A DNA stretch of 64,000 nucleotides from Phytobacter ursingii (GCA_901456055.1 CABDWT010000016.1:62001-126000); one strand, 5' to 3'. Counted from the first letter of the stretch, positions 10,788 through 21,086 are shown. Notes: generated by a model from the sequence alone, not told the origin. Numbers and translations: made by a program.

Positions 10788-13700
10788 TGGCGAAATAGCT
10801 GGTGTTGAGCATGATATCCAGCGGCTGAGGCTGCGAAATGGTGTCGCCGAAGATCAAATCAATGCCAATACCGGAGAGCGTATCCATCATCAGCGGCTGG
10901 TTTGTTGGCCCGGCAATGCTCTTTAGACCCAGACGCTGAGCATGGCCCTGAATAATCGTCACCATCATTTCATCCATCAGGTTGCCATGAACATTTGTCA
11001 CCAGCTCCTGATCGAGCAAAAGATAATCGGCGGTGTGCGGTGAAAGGTGGTTGAAGATTTCCAGGTCATGACCAATGTGGCTCAGGATGATACGGCAGCC
11101 CGCATGGCGCAGTTTTTTCAGGTTATCGATAATCTCTTTGCCCTGACGCATAAGCGCATCGGCATTGATCATCAGATGCAGCAGTCGACCCGGCATCGGT
11201 CCGCGCTCCAGCAGGTCCAGCACCTCTTCTACCAGTTTGCTATTGGAAAGCCCGGCAGCAGAGAACGGTAAGGCAACACCCAACCCTTTCGCCGCAACGG
11301 CGGTGGCGTGGTTACGGAAAAACTCATGGAATACGCGGCGGTCAAGAGCACGGATCAACTCCGGCTCATTTAATCCGGCACGGAAAGCGCGCTCCTCCAT
11401 CGCTTCGCCTTCGCTGGTCCACAGGCGCAGGGAGAGCAACCAGAAATTGCAGGTTTCCGGTACGCGCGGTGAGGCGACGCAGCGGGCAATCATCATGAGG
11501 TGATTGTCTTTGATCATCCGCCACTGTTCTTCCAGCGACATCATGCTGCGTTCCTGGAGCATCTGTCCCTGCAGCGCTTCGTAGACCGTCACCAGTCCGC
11601 GGCCATTATTTTTCGACGCATAGCAGGCAATGTCGGCCTGCGACATGACTTCCGAGGCCTGGTGGTTGGTTTCATCAATAATAGTGATCCCGGCACTCGC
11701 GCCGATACGGTGCATGCGGCCTTCCCACATAAAGTGGTAGTCGTTAATCGCCTCAATAATACGCCCTGAAATATACCGCGCGCTTTCGACATTGCAGTCC
11801 GGCAACAGCAGGCCGAACTCATCGCCGCCCAGACGTGCCAGGATATCGGTAGAGCGCAACATGCTCAGCATCAGTGAGGAGAGCTCGCGAAGCAGGGCGT
11901 CGCCAGCGGCATGTCCGGCGGTATCGTTCACCGCTTTGAAGCGATCGAGATCGATAAACACTAATGCATGACGCTGATGTAACTCCTGCACGCTTTTCAG
12001 CAGGCGCTTAAGGTGGGTTTCGAAATTAACGCGGTTCGCCAGATGTGTCAGGGCATCGTGAGAGGCACTGTAGCTGAGCTGGCGCAACATCTTACGCGAC
12101 TCAGTGACATCCTGAATCACCAGTACGAAGCCAATATTTTGCCCGTCCAGGGTGCTCAGCGGCGTCACGCTGTAATGGATATCATATGTGCCGCCGGTAC
12201 GGCAGTGGAGTACCACGTCCTGCTCGATGGCGGTGCGCGACATATCGCCGCTGTGAATGTTTTCCATCGCCGGACCGCTTTCACCAAAGGTAATACGCAG
12301 CACGTTCAGCAGCGGCTGCGACATGGCCTGGTCCTGCGACCAGCCGCTCATTTTTTCGGCGACCGGGTTCATAAACGTGACGTTCATATCAACGTCAGTA
12401 CAGAGTACCGCTTCACCGATGGAATCCAGGGTGATATGCAGGCGCTCCTTTTCCTGAAACAGCGCTTCGTTGAGTTGCTTCACCTCGGTCATATCCATAT
12501 TGACGCCGAGCAAGCGTTCCACTTCGCCATTGCGGTTAAGTACCCGGTTGGCGAGCGTACGGATATGACGAATGCCATCTTTTACGGCAATACGAAACTC
12601 GAGTTTAAAGGCGATCCGCGACATCAACGAGTCGCGAATAATACGTTCGGTCTCTTCCCGGTCCTCAGGCAAAATCCGTTCGTACCAAAGTTGCCAGGTC
12701 GGTTTGATGTGCGACGGCACCTCATACAGTTCGAACATACGCTTGTCCCAACTGATGATATCCGGCTCCAGTTCCCACTCCCAGATACCGATCCCCCCGG
12801 CTTCGTTCGCCAGCGTGATACGCTCCATCAACCGTTTATTGACCCACTCAGTCTGTTTCAGATCGTTAATATCTTCGACCTGGGCAATAAAATAACGCGG
12901 CGAGCCGTCCGCATGGCGCACTAACGACACTGCCAGCAGCGCCCAGACCAAATCGCCGCTTCGGGTGTAATAGCGCTTTTCCTGCGAGTAGGTGTTAATT
13001 TCCCCGCGAACTAACAGATCCAACTGCTCGAGGTCTTTATTCAGGTCTTCTGGCCAGGTGAGCTGCTGGAAGGTCATCAGCCGCAATTCGTCCTGGGTAT
13101 AGCCGAGAAAATTACACAAAGCTTTGTTGGCCTGTAACCATTGCCCGTCGATACCCACCAACGCCATCCCGATGGCGGAATATTCCATCGCATTACGAAA
13201 GCGCTCTTCGCTTTCGCTAATATGTTTACGTTCAGCCCGGAAGGCATACATCACCATTGTCATGACGTTAGCGGGCAGCAGGATCATCAAAAACGGTAGC
13301 CATGGCGCGTTCAACATCACACTGGCTTTTGGCGTGACGGGCACCAGCGGATTGGCTGCCACAACCAGCGATACCATCATTACGGTAATCAGAAAGATAA
13401 GGAACGCTTCCATACGCGGCAGACGAATGGCGCTCCACATCAGCAGCACGATCACCGCAGTAAACGGCCAGGGCAGATAGTTCATCGCCAGCCAGCTCAG
13501 GCCGAGCGTCACGGCCAGGGTTGCCAGCGTTTCGAGAAGCAATTGCCGCTTGCGGTGGCGCAGCAGATAGTGCGGCTTAAAAAGAATACCAATCGGAACC
13601 AGCGCCAGAGCGCCAATGGCCTCCGAAAGGAACCAGAGCATAAAGGTGTGCACGAGGTTGTCTGTGGGAACTATCAGGCAAACTAATATCCCGCCCAGCA

Positions 13701-14109
13701 GGGGAGGGATGAGTGCGCTACCGATAGCCAGCCGCATCCAGTCGTTCAGATTTTGTAGCGGATTATACCAGGGCAAAAATTTACGCAGTAGCATTGCCCC
13801 GGTCACCGCTTCGATAACATTGATGACGGTATACCAGAGATTCAGTGTGCTTGCCGGGAACATCACCATGGTCGCCGCGACGCTGCCGACTGAACAGACC
13901 ACAGCGATGCCCGGCCACATCTTTCCCGCGTGGCGATAAAACGCCACCATCATTAGAGCGGAGGGAAACCATAGCGGCGAGAGGTGAGTTCCGAAGTGGG
14001 TCAGTTCCAGCGAGAATAATGAAAAGATGAACGACAACAGCCCCAAACTGAACAGACGCAGTATAAGGTTAGGGGTGGCCATCAAGACTCGCTGATTTTG
14101 TTTCATCAT
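10780..14109 (-). CDS. dgcE: DgcE (YegE), membrane diguanylate cyclase with MASE1, PAS, GGDEF and degenerate EAL domains
   Basis: The protein has 1109 residues (1105 in E. coli). Domains in order: MASE1 multi-TM sensor (about 15-300), three PAS/PAC modules (about 300-415, 425-545, 550-675; PAC-type endings such as FIAQVEDINDLKQ), GGDEF (about 680-840) with an intact RLGGDEFGLLLP active loop, and an EAL-like domain (about 850-1100) that lacks the EAL signature. It should make c-di-GMP but not degrade it. In E. coli it feeds the DgcM-MlrA-CsgD curli pathway and motility control. Two ATG codons are adjacent; the second (14106) has slightly better spacing from AGCGG. The 3' end overlaps alkA by eight bases. 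Confidence 0.95.
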   Translation of the reverse strand: MMKQNQRVLMATPNLILRLFSLGLLSFIFSLFSLELTHFGTHLSPLWFPSALMMVAFYRHAGKMWPGIAVVCSVGSVAATMVMFPASTLNLWYTVINVIEAVTGAMLLRKFLPWYNPLQNLNDWMRLAIGSALIPPLLGGILVCLIVPTDNLVHTFMLWFLSEAIGALALVPIGILFKPHYLLRHRKRQLLLETLATLAVTLGLSWLAMNYLPWPFTAVIVLLMWSAIRLPRMEAFLIFLITVMMVSLVVAANPLVPVTPKASVMLNAPWLPFLMILLPANVMTMVMYAFRAERKHISESEERFRNAMEYSAIGMALVGIDGQWLQANKALCNFLGYTQDELRLMTFQQLTWPEDLNKDLEQLDLLVRGEINTYSQEKRYYTRSGDLVWALLAVSLVRHADGSPRYFIAQVEDINDLKQTEWVNKRLMERITLANEAGGIGIWEWELEPDIISWDKRMFELYEVPSHIKPTWQLWYERILPEDREETERIIRDSLMSRIAFKLEFRIAVKDGIRHIRTLANRVLNRNGEVERLLGVNMDMTEVKQLNEALFQEKERLHITLDSIGEAVLCTDVDMNVTFMNPVAEKMSGWSQDQAMSQPLLNVLRITFGESGPAMENIHSGDMSRTAIEQDVVLHCRTGGTYDIHYSVTPLSTLDGQNIGFVLVIQDVTESRKMLRQLSYSASHDALTHLANRVNFETHLKRLLKSVQELHQRHALVFIDLDRFKAVNDTAGHAAGDALLRELSSLMLSMLRSTDILARLGGDEFGLLLPDCNVESARYISGRIIEAINDYHFMWEGRMHRIGASAGITIIDETNHQASEVMSQADIACYASKNNGRGLVTVYEALQGQMLQERSMMSLEEQWRMIKDNHLMMIARCVASPRVPETCNFWLLSLRLWTSEGEAMEERAFRAGLNEPELIRALDRRVFHEFFRNHATAVAAKGLGVALPFSAAGLSNSKLVEEVLDLLERGPMPGRLLHLMINADALMRQGKEIIDNLKKLRHAGCRIILSHIGHDLEIFNHLSPHTADYLLLDQELVTNVHGNLMDEMMVTIIQGHAQRLGLKSIAGPTNQPLMMDTLSGIGIDLIFGDTISQPQPLDIMLNTSYFAIN

Positions 14110-14463
14110 TACCGCTTAATCCGCAAACCCTACATTGTCAGGAACGGCGTCCGGACGAGTTAATTATGAGTTCGGATTATGCTAGTACAAACAATTTACA
14201 ATTCCTATGCCGTCCGCTCAGAATTTGACATCATAATGTTATTAATTACTTAGTTTCCGGGAAAAAGCCAACAAGCGCTGTTAATTTGAACGTTCTGATT
14301 TGCGAAAAGGTGGATTTTGCGTCGTAAGCACAAGGCTTTTTTGCCGAACAGCGCACTGGACGTATTCGACTGGTATCATGGACGCGAAATCCCTATAATT
14401 GCCGCGTTTGACGCTCAGGCGTCGTCCTTCCTTTACATCCAGGTTAATCAGGTCGCTAAATTT
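14110..14463. other. Divergent regulatory region between dgcE and udk
   Basis: This 354-base region holds the promoters of two divergent genes. The dgcE side is AT-rich with several TATAAT-like words but no pair I would single out. The udk side carries the promoter candidate listed separately. A frame open from 14317 runs in phase into udk, but its start lacks a ribosome-binding site and its product is unlike the kinase family, so it is treated as leader. Confidence 0.6.
14371..14399 (+). promoter_or_regulatory. Candidate udk promoter
   Basis: A perfect -10 hexamer TATAAT lies at 14394-14399, with a weak -35 TGGTAT at 14371-14376 and a 17-base spacer. The bases after the -10 are GC-rich (TGCCGCG), resembling discriminators of growth-rate or ppGpp-sensitive promoters. 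Predicted initiation near 14406 leaves a leader of about 58 bases before udk. Confidence 0.45.
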
Positions 14464-15105
14464 ATGACTGATAAGTCACATCAGTGCGTCATTATCGGCA
14501 TCGCCGGCGCATCGGCTTCAGGTAAAAGTCTTATTGCCAGCACGCTTTATCGTGAACTTCGTGAGCAGGTGGGTGATGAGCATATCGGCGTTATTCCGGA
14601 AGACAGTTACTATAAAGATCAAGGCCATCTGTCGATGGAAGAGCGGGTCAAAACCAACTATGACCATCCAAGCTCCATGGATCATAGTCTGCTGTTCCAG
14701 CATCTGCAGATGCTCAAAAGCGGCCAGGCCATTGAATTACCGGTCTACAGTTATGTCGAACATACCCGTACGCCGGAAACTATCCACATCGAACCGAAAA
14801 AAGTCATCATTCTTGAAGGTATCCTGCTGCTGACCGACGCGCGCCTGCGTGATGAAATGAATTTTTCTATCTTCGTTGATACCCCGCTGGATATCTGCCT
14901 GATGCGCCGCATCAAGCGTGATGTGAACGAACGTGGCCGTTCAATGGACTCGGTGATGGCACAATATCAGAAGACCGTTCGTCCGATGTTTCTACAGTTT
15001 ATTGAGCCTTCCAAGCAGTATGCCGATATCATCGTGCCGCGCGGTGGTAAAAACCGTATTGCGATTGATATTCTGAAAGCCAAAATCAGCCAGTTTTTTG
15101 AATAA
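14464..15105 (+). CDS. udk: Uridine/cytidine kinase
   Basis: The protein has 213 residues from [20 protein letters not shown], the standard start and length for Udk. It phosphorylates uridine and cytidine to UMP and CMP with GTP or ATP in pyrimidine salvage. The P-loop [11 protein letters not shown] is at the N-terminus. The nucleoside-site and LID regions ([32 protein letters not shown]) are intact. It is the first of three co-directional genes, udk-dcd-asmA; the gap to dcd is 82 bases and holds a hairpin. The Shine-Dalgarno sequence is weak. Confidence 0.97.
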   Translation: MTDKSHQCVIIGIAGASASGKSLIASTLYRELREQVGDEHIGVIPEDSYYKDQGHLSMEERVKTNYDHPSSMDHSLLFQHLQMLKSGQAIELPVYSYVEHTRTPETIHIEPKKVIILEGILLLTDARLRDEMNFSIFVDTPLDICLMRRIKRDVNERGRSMDSVMAQYQKTVRPMFLQFIEPSKQYADIIVPRGGKNRIAIDILKAKISQFFE

Positions 15106-15142
15106 TACATGATAGGCTGTACCCTTTAGTTTACTTTGCTTT

Positions 15143-15162
15143 GCCCCTGAATTGTCAGGGGC
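15143..15162 (+). terminator. Hairpin between udk and dcd
   Basis: GCCCCTGA and TCAGGGGC (8 bp, perfect) around an ATTG loop. No uridine run follows. It could be a partial terminator that sets the udk:dcd transcript ratio, or an mRNA-stabilising stem. Confidence 0.4.
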
Positions 15163-15187
15163 GTCATGCACGAAAGGAGAAAGTGGC

Positions 15188-15769
15188 ATGCGTCTTTGCG
15201 ACCGAGATATTGAAGCCTGGCTGGATCAGGGGCGTCTGTCGATTACCCCGCGTCCCCCCGTTGAGCGCATTAATGGCGCGACTGTCGATGTCCGCCTGGG
15301 CAACAAATTTCGTACCTTCCGTGGGCACACCGCTGCATTCATCGACCTAAGCGGTCCGAAAGACGAAGTCAGCGCGGCGCTTGATCGCGTGATGAGCGAT
15401 GAAATCGTTCTTGCCGACGGCGAAGCGTTTTTCCTGCACCCTGGCGAACTGGCGCTGGCCGTGACCTTTGAATCGGTGACGTTGCCTGCCGATCTGGTGG
15501 GCTGGCTGGATGGTCGTTCTTCACTGGCGCGCCTGGGGCTGATGGTTCACGTTACCGCACACCGCATCGATCCCGGCTGGTCGGGCAGCATCGTGCTGGA
15601 GTTCTATAATTCTGGCAAACTGCCGCTGGCATTACGCCCCGGCATGCTGATCGGCGCACTGAGCTTTGAGCCGCTCTCCGGCCCGGCCGACCGTCCGTAT
15701 AACCGCCGCCAGGACGCGAAGTATCGCGACCAGCAGGGCGCGGTTGCCAGCCGCATTGATAAAGACTGA
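15188..15769 (+). CDS. dcd: dCTP deaminase
   Basis: The protein has 193 residues, the family length, from [25 protein letters not shown] lies eight bases upstream. A start 12 codons earlier is possible but unneeded. Dcd converts dCTP to dUTP plus ammonia, the main route to dUMP for thymidylate in enterics. The family signatures [20 protein letters not shown] (substrate and subunit contacts) and DPGWSG are intact. It works as a homotrimer in the cytoplasm. asmA follows after 25 bases. Confidence 0.97.
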   Translation: MRLCDRDIEAWLDQGRLSITPRPPVERINGATVDVRLGNKFRTFRGHTAAFIDLSGPKDEVSAALDRVMSDEIVLADGEAFFLHPGELALAVTFESVTLPADLVGWLDGRSSLARLGLMVHVTAHRIDPGWSGSIVLEFYNSGKLPLALRPGMLIGALSFEPLSGPADRPYNRRQDAKYRDQQGAVASRIDKD

Positions 15770-15794
15770 GTGATTTTTACCCACTGAGGCTGCC

Positions 15795-17645
15795 ATGAGA
15801 AGAGTGTTAACCACGCTAATGATTTTACTGGTCGTGCTGGTAGCCGGCCTTTCGGCGTTGGTCGTCATGGTCAACCCTAACGATTTCCGTGACTACATGG
15901 TACGTCAGGTTGAAGTCCGTAGCGGCTATCAGTTGAAACTTGACGGCCCCCTGCGCTGGCACGTCTGGCCGCAACTGAGCATTCTCTCGGGGCGCGTCAC
16001 CCTGACCGCACCGGGCGCGGAAGTCCCTGTGGTGAAAGCGGACAATATGCGCCTGGACGTTGGGCTAGTGCCGCTGCTCTCCCATCAGCTCCAGGTGAAA
16101 CAGGTGATGCTCAAGGGGGCGGTTATTCAACTGACGCCGCAGACCTATGCGGCGCCAGAGCATGATGCGCCGGTTGCCCCGAAAGCGAACATGTTGCCAC
16201 AGGCTGCGGAAGATCGCGGCTGGTCGTGGGATATTGCCCGGCTACAGGTGGCCGATAGCGTGCTGGTTTTCCAGCATGAAAACGACGAACAGATTACTGT
16301 GCGCGATATTCGCCTGCAGATGGAACAGGATGCTGCACACCAGGCGACGCTGGATTTTTCGGGGCGTGTGAATCGCGATCAGCGCGATCTCTCGTTATCC
16401 CTGAAAGCGCAAGTGGATGCCAGCGACTACCCGAGCCACCTCACGGCGACCATCAGCGATCTGAAATGGTCGTTGCAGGGGGGCGATGTCCCGGCTCAGG
16501 GGATTTCAGGCGCGGGCAGCCTCTCCGCGCAGTGGCAGGGCAATCGTCAGCAAATCTCCCTGAGCGATCTGCATCTTAGCGCCAACGACAGCGCCTTTAG
16601 CGGCAAAGGCAGTGTCATTCTTTCCGAAAAACCGCAATGGCTGCTGGATTTACAGTTCGACACGCTGAATCTGGATAACCTGCTGGCACCGAAAGAGACC
16701 GCTTCCACCGATGCTTCTACTGACCAGCAGGGGCAGCAGGCGCAGGCGCGTATGCCGCGACCGGTGATCGCCAATAACATAGAGCCGGAATATACCAGCC
16801 TGCGTGATTTCACCGCGCAGGTATCACTGACTGCGAATAATATTCGCTGGCGCGGAATGCGCTTTGATAACGTCAAGGGTCAGTTCTCTAATAACGCCGG
16901 TTTGCTCAATATCGCTACGCTACAGGGCAAAATGGGTGACGGGGATATCTCGCTGCCAGGCATGCTGGATGTGCGCCGAGATAATTCCCGCGCAGTCTTC
17001 CAGCCGCGGCTGGATAACGTCGAAATTAGCACTATCCTGAAAGCGTTCAATTACCCCATTGCCCTTACGGGTAAGCTCTCTCTCGCGGGCGATTTTTCGG
17101 GCAGCCGGATTGATGCCGATGATTTTCGCCGCCACTGGCAGGGCGATGCCCATGTCGAGATCAAAGACAGCCAGATGGAAGGGCTGAATTTCCAACAGTT
17201 GGTCCAGCAGGCGGTTGCCCGCAGCAGCGATGTGCAGGCACAGGAGAATTACGATAACGTGACGCGTCTCGACACCTTCAGCACGGATGTGTCGCTGGAC
17301 ACAGGTGTTATGACGCTGGCGGATATGCAGGGCAGTTCACCGCTGCTGAGCCTGTCCGGGCAGGGTGAGATGGACCTGGTGCATGAGCAGTGCGACACCC
17401 ACTTTACCATTCGCGTACTTGAGGGCTGGAAAGGTGACAGCAAACTGATCGACTACCTGAAATCCACCGACATTCCGCTGAATGTATACGGTAAATGGCA
17501 GTCGCTGAATTACAGCCTGCAGGTTGATCAGATTTTGCGTAAACATTTGCAGGATGAAGCGAAACGCCGACTGAGTGAGTGGGCGGATCGCAACAAAGAC
17601 AGCCAGAATGGTAAAGACCTGAAAAAACTGCTCAACAAACTGTAA
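15795..17645 (+). CDS. asmA: AsmA, inner-membrane-anchored outer membrane assembly-related protein
   Basis: The protein has 616 residues (617 in E. coli). A single N-terminal TM helix (VLTTLMILLVVLVAGLSALV) is followed by a large periplasmic region of beta-strand-rich repeats, typical of AsmA-like proteins, which are proposed to bridge inner and outer membranes and move phospholipid. The AsmA C-terminal domain runs from about residue 380 and includes FNYPIALTGKLSLAGDFSG and LQVDQILRKHLQDEAKRRL. Loss of asmA in E. coli suppresses assembly-defective OmpF and lowers LPS (established knowledge). It is last in udk-dcd-asmA and converges with yegH. Confidence 0.95.
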   Translation: MRRVLTTLMILLVVLVAGLSALVVMVNPNDFRDYMVRQVEVRSGYQLKLDGPLRWHVWPQLSILSGRVTLTAPGAEVPVVKADNMRLDVGLVPLLSHQLQVKQVMLKGAVIQLTPQTYAAPEHDAPVAPKANMLPQAAEDRGWSWDIARLQVADSVLVFQHENDEQITVRDIRLQMEQDAAHQATLDFSGRVNRDQRDLSLSLKAQVDASDYPSHLTATISDLKWSLQGGDVPAQGISGAGSLSAQWQGNRQQISLSDLHLSANDSAFSGKGSVILSEKPQWLLDLQFDTLNLDNLLAPKETASTDASTDQQGQQAQARMPRPVIANNIEPEYTSLRDFTAQVSLTANNIRWRGMRFDNVKGQFSNNAGLLNIATLQGKMGDGDISLPGMLDVRRDNSRAVFQPRLDNVEISTILKAFNYPIALTGKLSLAGDFSGSRIDADDFRRHWQGDAHVEIKDSQMEGLNFQQLVQQAVARSSDVQAQENYDNVTRLDTFSTDVSLDTGVMTLADMQGSSPLLSLSGQGEMDLVHEQCDTHFTIRVLEGWKGDSKLIDYLKSTDIPLNVYGKWQSLNYSLQVDQILRKHLQDEAKRRLSEWADRNKDSQNGKDLKKLLNKL

Positions 17646-17662
17646 CGCCGGGATACCCGGCG
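17646..17662. terminator. Hairpin between convergent asmA and yegH
   Basis: CGCCGGG and CCCGGCG (7 bp) with an ATA loop fill nearly all of the 21-base gap between the two convergent stop codons. There is no uridine tract on either side, so it would be an incomplete intrinsic terminator in both directions. Confidence 0.4.
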
Positions 17663-17666
17663 CCAG

Positions 17667-19250
17667 TCAGACCTGATAATCCAGCGCGTCGCCCGTATTC
17701 AGGGCGATGATCTGGACCTTCTGAACGCGGTGGCTTTCCACCTCCAGCGTTTTCACTAAATAATCGCCTACCTGAACCTCTTCCCCCGGCGTCGGGATCC
17801 GTTGCAGATATTCCATCAATAGCCCGGCAATCGTGTGGTATTCCCGTTTTTCATCCAGCGGCAGCGGCACATATTGCACCAGATCTTCCAGCGGCATATG
17901 GCCATTCGCGGTCCAGCTACCGTCGCTGTTTTTCTGAATATCGTGGCGGGCATCAATTTCTTCGACCTCATTCGGCAGATTCCCGGCGATGGTTTCCATG
18001 ACGTCACTCAGGGTGACAATACCTTCAACTGAACCGAACTCATCGACCACAAACGCAAAATGGGTACGCGCGCTACGAAACTGCTCCAGCGCCTGTAGCA
18101 GCGGCAACGTTTCCGGAAAGACCAGCGGTTGACGGATCAATACTCTCAAGTCGAGCGGCTCGCCGCGCAGCGACTGCTGAAGTAAATCAATCACATGTAC
18201 CACGCCCAGCAAATCGGTCTCGTCATTGCCGCCGGTCACCACCATGCGCGTATGCTGGTTTTTCTCCAGCAAATCGCGAATCTCTTCTTCGGGCGCGTTC
18301 AGGTCGATATGTTCAATATCATGACGGGAGGTCATGATACTGCTCACCGTACGCTGATTGAGGTTAAGCACCCGGCTAATCATCCGACGTTCTTGCGGGT
18401 TAAAAAGCTGGCTACTGTCATGGTCGACCAGCATCGACGCGGTTTGTGCATCAAGCTCCGCATCCTCTTTTCTGCCGCTCAGCAGACGCATTACCGCTTC
18501 TGTCGTGCGCTGGCGTAACGTCTGGTTGGCCGACAGGAAACGGCGACGGTTGAAGATAGCGAGCTGATTAAGCGCTTCAATCATGACCGAGAAACCTATC
18601 GCGGCGTACAGATAACCTTTCGGGATATGGAAACCAAAGCCTTCGGCAACGAGGCTAAAGCCAATCATCAGCAGGAAGCTCAGGCAAAGAATAACAATCG
18701 TCGGATGGCTGTTTACAAAACGCGTCAGCGCTTTGCTGGCCAGCAACATCAGCGAGATGGCGACAATGACGGCGGCCATCATGACGGCCAGGTGATCAAC
18801 CATTCCGACCGCCGTGATCACCGAGTCGAGAGAAAAAACGGCATCCAGAACGACGATTTGCGCCACGACGGCCCAAAACTTCGCCCCTCGCCGTTGCGTG
18901 GGATTATCGCTGTCTTTACCTTCCAGACGTTCGTTGAGCTCAACGGTGGCCTTGAAGAGCAGGAACAGACCACCGAACAGCATAATCAGATCGCGCGCGC
19001 TGAAACTGAGGTCGCGGAAAGCAAAAAGCGGGTTGGTGAGCGTAACCAGCCACGAGATAGACGCGAGCAGTAGCAGGCGCATAATCATCGCCAGCAGCAG
19101 CCCTGTGACACGGGCGCGGTCGCGTTGCGCCGGAGGGAGTTTTTCCGCAAGTATCGCGATAAAAACCAGGTTATCAATGCCGAGCACGAGTTCGATCACA
19201 ATCAGCGTGATCAATCCGGCCCAGATTGATGGATCGGCAATCCATTCCAT
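17667..19250 (-). CDS. yegH: YegH, TerC-family membrane protein with CBS pair and CorC/HlyC domain
   Basis: The protein has 527 residues, as in E. coli. The N-terminal half (about 1-240) is a TerC-type membrane domain with several TM helices ([31 protein letters not shown]). Next come a CBS-domain pair (about 300-430, [17 protein letters not shown] and [20 protein letters not shown]) and a C-terminal CorC_HlyC domain (about 445-520). Such proteins are thought to transport or sense metal ions, but the substrate of YegH is unknown. It is convergent with asmA and divergent from the colanic acid operon, sharing the 0.7-kb leader region. Confidence 0.94.
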   Translation of the reverse strand: MEWIADPSIWAGLITLIVIELVLGIDNLVFIAILAEKLPPAQRDRARVTGLLLAMIMRLLLLASISWLVTLTNPLFAFRDLSFSARDLIMLFGGLFLLFKATVELNERLEGKDSDNPTQRRGAKFWAVVAQIVVLDAVFSLDSVITAVGMVDHLAVMMAAVIVAISLMLLASKALTRFVNSHPTIVILCLSFLLMIGFSLVAEGFGFHIPKGYLYAAIGFSVMIEALNQLAIFNRRRFLSANQTLRQRTTEAVMRLLSGRKEDAELDAQTASMLVDHDSSQLFNPQERRMISRVLNLNQRTVSSIMTSRHDIEHIDLNAPEEEIRDLLEKNQHTRMVVTGGNDETDLLGVVHVIDLLQQSLRGEPLDLRVLIRQPLVFPETLPLLQALEQFRSARTHFAFVVDEFGSVEGIVTLSDVMETIAGNLPNEVEEIDARHDIQKNSDGSWTANGHMPLEDLVQYVPLPLDEKREYHTIAGLLMEYLQRIPTPGEEVQVGDYLVKTLEVESHRVQKVQIIALNTGDALDYQV

Positions 19251-19431
19251 CGTATGCGTAACACCTTATCAATTCTAACAATTGTCGTTATCTGATCATG
19301 GATAAAGCCAATCTAAATTGCAATGCCGGTATGCGATTTATCTTATTTCTGACTGGACACGGGAGAGAAATTAAAAATCTATTTCCTTATTAGTAATGGG
19401 ATTATTTTCGGCGGTAGATGAAAATGGTTTT

Positions 19432-19445
19432 TAGGATATTTCGCA
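19432..19445 (-). promoter_or_regulatory. Candidate distal RcsAB box
   Basis: On the minus strand the sequence is TGCGAAATATCCTA, agreeing with the RcsAB consensus TaAGaatatTCctA at 9 of 14 positions, including the CCTA end. It lies about 500 bases upstream of wza, close to the distance reported for the E. coli wza box, so it may be the orthologous site despite the weaker match. Confidence 0.4.
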
Positions 19446-19669
19446 TGCGTAAATGCCAGTAAAGGTTTTGTCAATATCAATAAAATCCTAAAAAGCTAAA
19501 TATTTGCTCTTAATATTATTCTTAAAAATATGTTTAGGGTGGGATGTTGCCTTGCCTGTAATTCGCTTAGCTGCAACAATTCCTCCAGCATGTTTCAAAT
19601 ATACCTGTGAAGTTATTTTTAATGCAGCTAAACAGCGTAAATCCTTATGACTGCCTTATTTAAGGCATC

Positions 19670-19683
19670 CAGGAATATTCTCT
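19670..19683 (-). promoter_or_regulatory. Candidate proximal RcsAB box
   Basis: On the minus strand the sequence is AGAGAATATTCCTG, which agrees with the RcsAB consensus TaAGaatatTCctA at 11 or 12 of 14 positions, including the whole central GAATATTCCT. It lies 264 bases upstream of wza and 48 bases before the JUMPstart element. RcsB with RcsA activates colanic acid genes. Confidence 0.5.
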
Positions 19684-19731
19684 ATCAGGGTCGGAGTAGA
19701 AAAGGGTGTTTTCAATAACTTACTGTTTAAT

Positions 19732-19769
19732 CAGTGGATTGGTAGCTGAAAGCCAAGGGCGGTAGCCTG
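19732..19769 (+). promoter_or_regulatory. JUMPstart element with ops site upstream of wza
   Basis: The 38-base element contains the hallmark blocks TTGGTAGCTGAAAGCC and AGGGCGGTAGCCTG. The ops core GGCGGTAG is at 19758-19765 and is followed by CCT, fitting GGCGGTAGnnT. ops pauses RNA polymerase and recruits the NusG paralogue RfaH, allowing read-through of long polysaccharide operons. It lies about 180 bases before wza. Confidence 0.85.
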
Positions 19770-19946
19770 CCTGACAGCATGTCAAAAAGTCTGGATTATT
19801 CTGTCAATAGCATGTGGTTGAATAAGCGATTTTTAGGACTGATACCAGTTATATTACGTTCCGATTAACTGCATTCTGATTCCGTCGTGACCAGTCGCTT
19901 ATTTAAATACACAGGATAATTACTCTGCAAAAGTGATAATTAATCA

Positions 19947-21086
19947 ATGATGAAATCCAAAACGAAATTGATACCATTATTGGTGTCCATGAGCTTGATG
20001 AGTGGCTGCACAGTCTTTCCCGGTAGCAATATGTCAACAATGGGAAAAGATGTGATTAAACAACAAGACGCCGATTTTGATTTAGACCGCATGGTGAATG
20101 TCTATCCATTGACACCTCGTCTGGTTGAGCAATTACGTCCGCGCCCGAATGTCGCCCAGCCAAATATGTCGCTGGATCAGGAAATCTCAAACTATCAATA
20201 TCGCGTTGGCCCGGGGGATGTCCTTAGCGTCACCGTCTGGGACCACCCTGAACTGACCACACCTGCAGGCCAGTACCGCAGTTCAAGCGACACCGGTAAC
20301 TGGGTACAGCCCGACGGCACCATGTTCTATCCCTACATTGGTAAAGTCCATGTCGTCGGCAAAACCCTTGGCGAAATTCGCAGTGATATTACCAGCCGCT
20401 TAGCGACGTACATCGCTGACCCGCAGGTGGACGTTAATATCGCCGCTTTCCGTTCGCAGAAAGCCTATGTCTCCGGACAGGTCAACAAATCAGGTCAGCA
20501 GGCTATCACTAACGTTCCGCTGACCGTGCTGGATGCCATTAATGCCGCGGGCGGACTTACCGATGCCGCCGACTGGCGCAACGTGGTGCTGACACATAAT
20601 GGTCAGGAACAGCGTATCTCCCTGCAAGCGCTGATGCAGAACGGCGATTTGAGCCAAAACCGCCTGCTCTATCCGGGGGACATTCTTTTCGTACCGCGTA
20701 ATGACGATCTGAAAGTCTTCGTGATGGGTGAAGTTAAAAAACAGAGCACCCTCAAAATGGACTTCAGTGGCATGACGCTGACCGAAGCGCTGGGCCAGGC
20801 CGAAGGCATCGATCTGACCACCTCCAACGCCAGCGGCATCTTCGTGATTCGTCCGCTCAAAGGCGAGAACGGTCGCGGCGGCAAGATTGCCAACATTTAT
20901 CAGCTTGATATGTCCGACGCGACCTCGCTGGTGATGGCAACCGAATTCCGCCTCCAGCCGTATGACGTGGTGTATGTGACGACCGCACCGGTTGCTCGCT
21001 GGAACCGTCTCATCAATCAGTTGCTGCCAACCATTAGTGGCGTTCGCTACATGACGGATACGGCGCGCGACATTCACACCTGGTGA
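19947..21086 (+). CDS. wza: Wza, outer membrane colanic acid export lipoprotein
   Basis: The protein has 379 residues. A lipoprotein signal peptide with lipobox LMSGC (Cys21) is followed by polysaccharide export (PES) and SLBB-type domains ([17 protein letters not shown], then VYVSGQV-like and VFVMGEV repeats) and the C-terminal amphipathic helix ([15 protein letters not shown]) that forms the octameric outer-membrane barrel. Wza is the exit channel for colanic acid and docks onto Wzc. First gene of the operon, preceded by the JUMPstart leader; wzb follows after six bases. Confidence 0.97.
   Translation: MMKSKTKLIPLLVSMSLMSGCTVFPGSNMSTMGKDVIKQQDADFDLDRMVNVYPLTPRLVEQLRPRPNVAQPNMSLDQEISNYQYRVGPGDVLSVTVWDHPELTTPAGQYRSSSDTGNWVQPDGTMFYPYIGKVHVVGKTLGEIRSDITSRLATYIADPQVDVNIAAFRSQKAYVSGQVNKSGQQAITNVPLTVLDAINAAGGLTDAADWRNVVLTHNGQEQRISLQALMQNGDLSQNRLLYPGDILFVPRNDDLKVFVMGEVKKQSTLKMDFSGMTLTEALGQAEGIDLTTSNASGIFVIRPLKGENGRGGKIANIYQLDMSDATSLVMATEFRLQPYDVVYVTTAPVARWNRLINQLLPTISGVRYMTDTARDIHTW

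Larger units (their letters stand above)
19251..19946 (+). promoter_or_regulatory. Leader and promoter region of the colanic acid operon
   Basis: This 696-base AT-rich non-coding region lies between divergent yegH and wza. It contains two candidate RcsAB boxes (19432-19445 and 19670-19683) and a JUMPstart/ops element (19732-19769), each listed separately. No convincing small gene is seen. The arrangement, with a distal activator site and an anti-termination element close to the first gene, matches a long transcribed leader controlled by Rcs and RfaH. Confidence 0.75.

Noticed and set aside
14317-14463. A 49-codon in-frame N-terminal extension of udk
   Set aside because: The known protein starts at MTDKSHQ, the extension lacks a ribosome-binding site and it contains the likely promoter.
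19410-19417. A second GGCGGTAG ops-like core far upstream of wza
   Set aside because: The bases after it (ATG) do not fit GGCGGTAGnnT, the rest of the JUMPstart is absent, and it is probably upstream of the promoter, so it would not be transcribed as a pause site.
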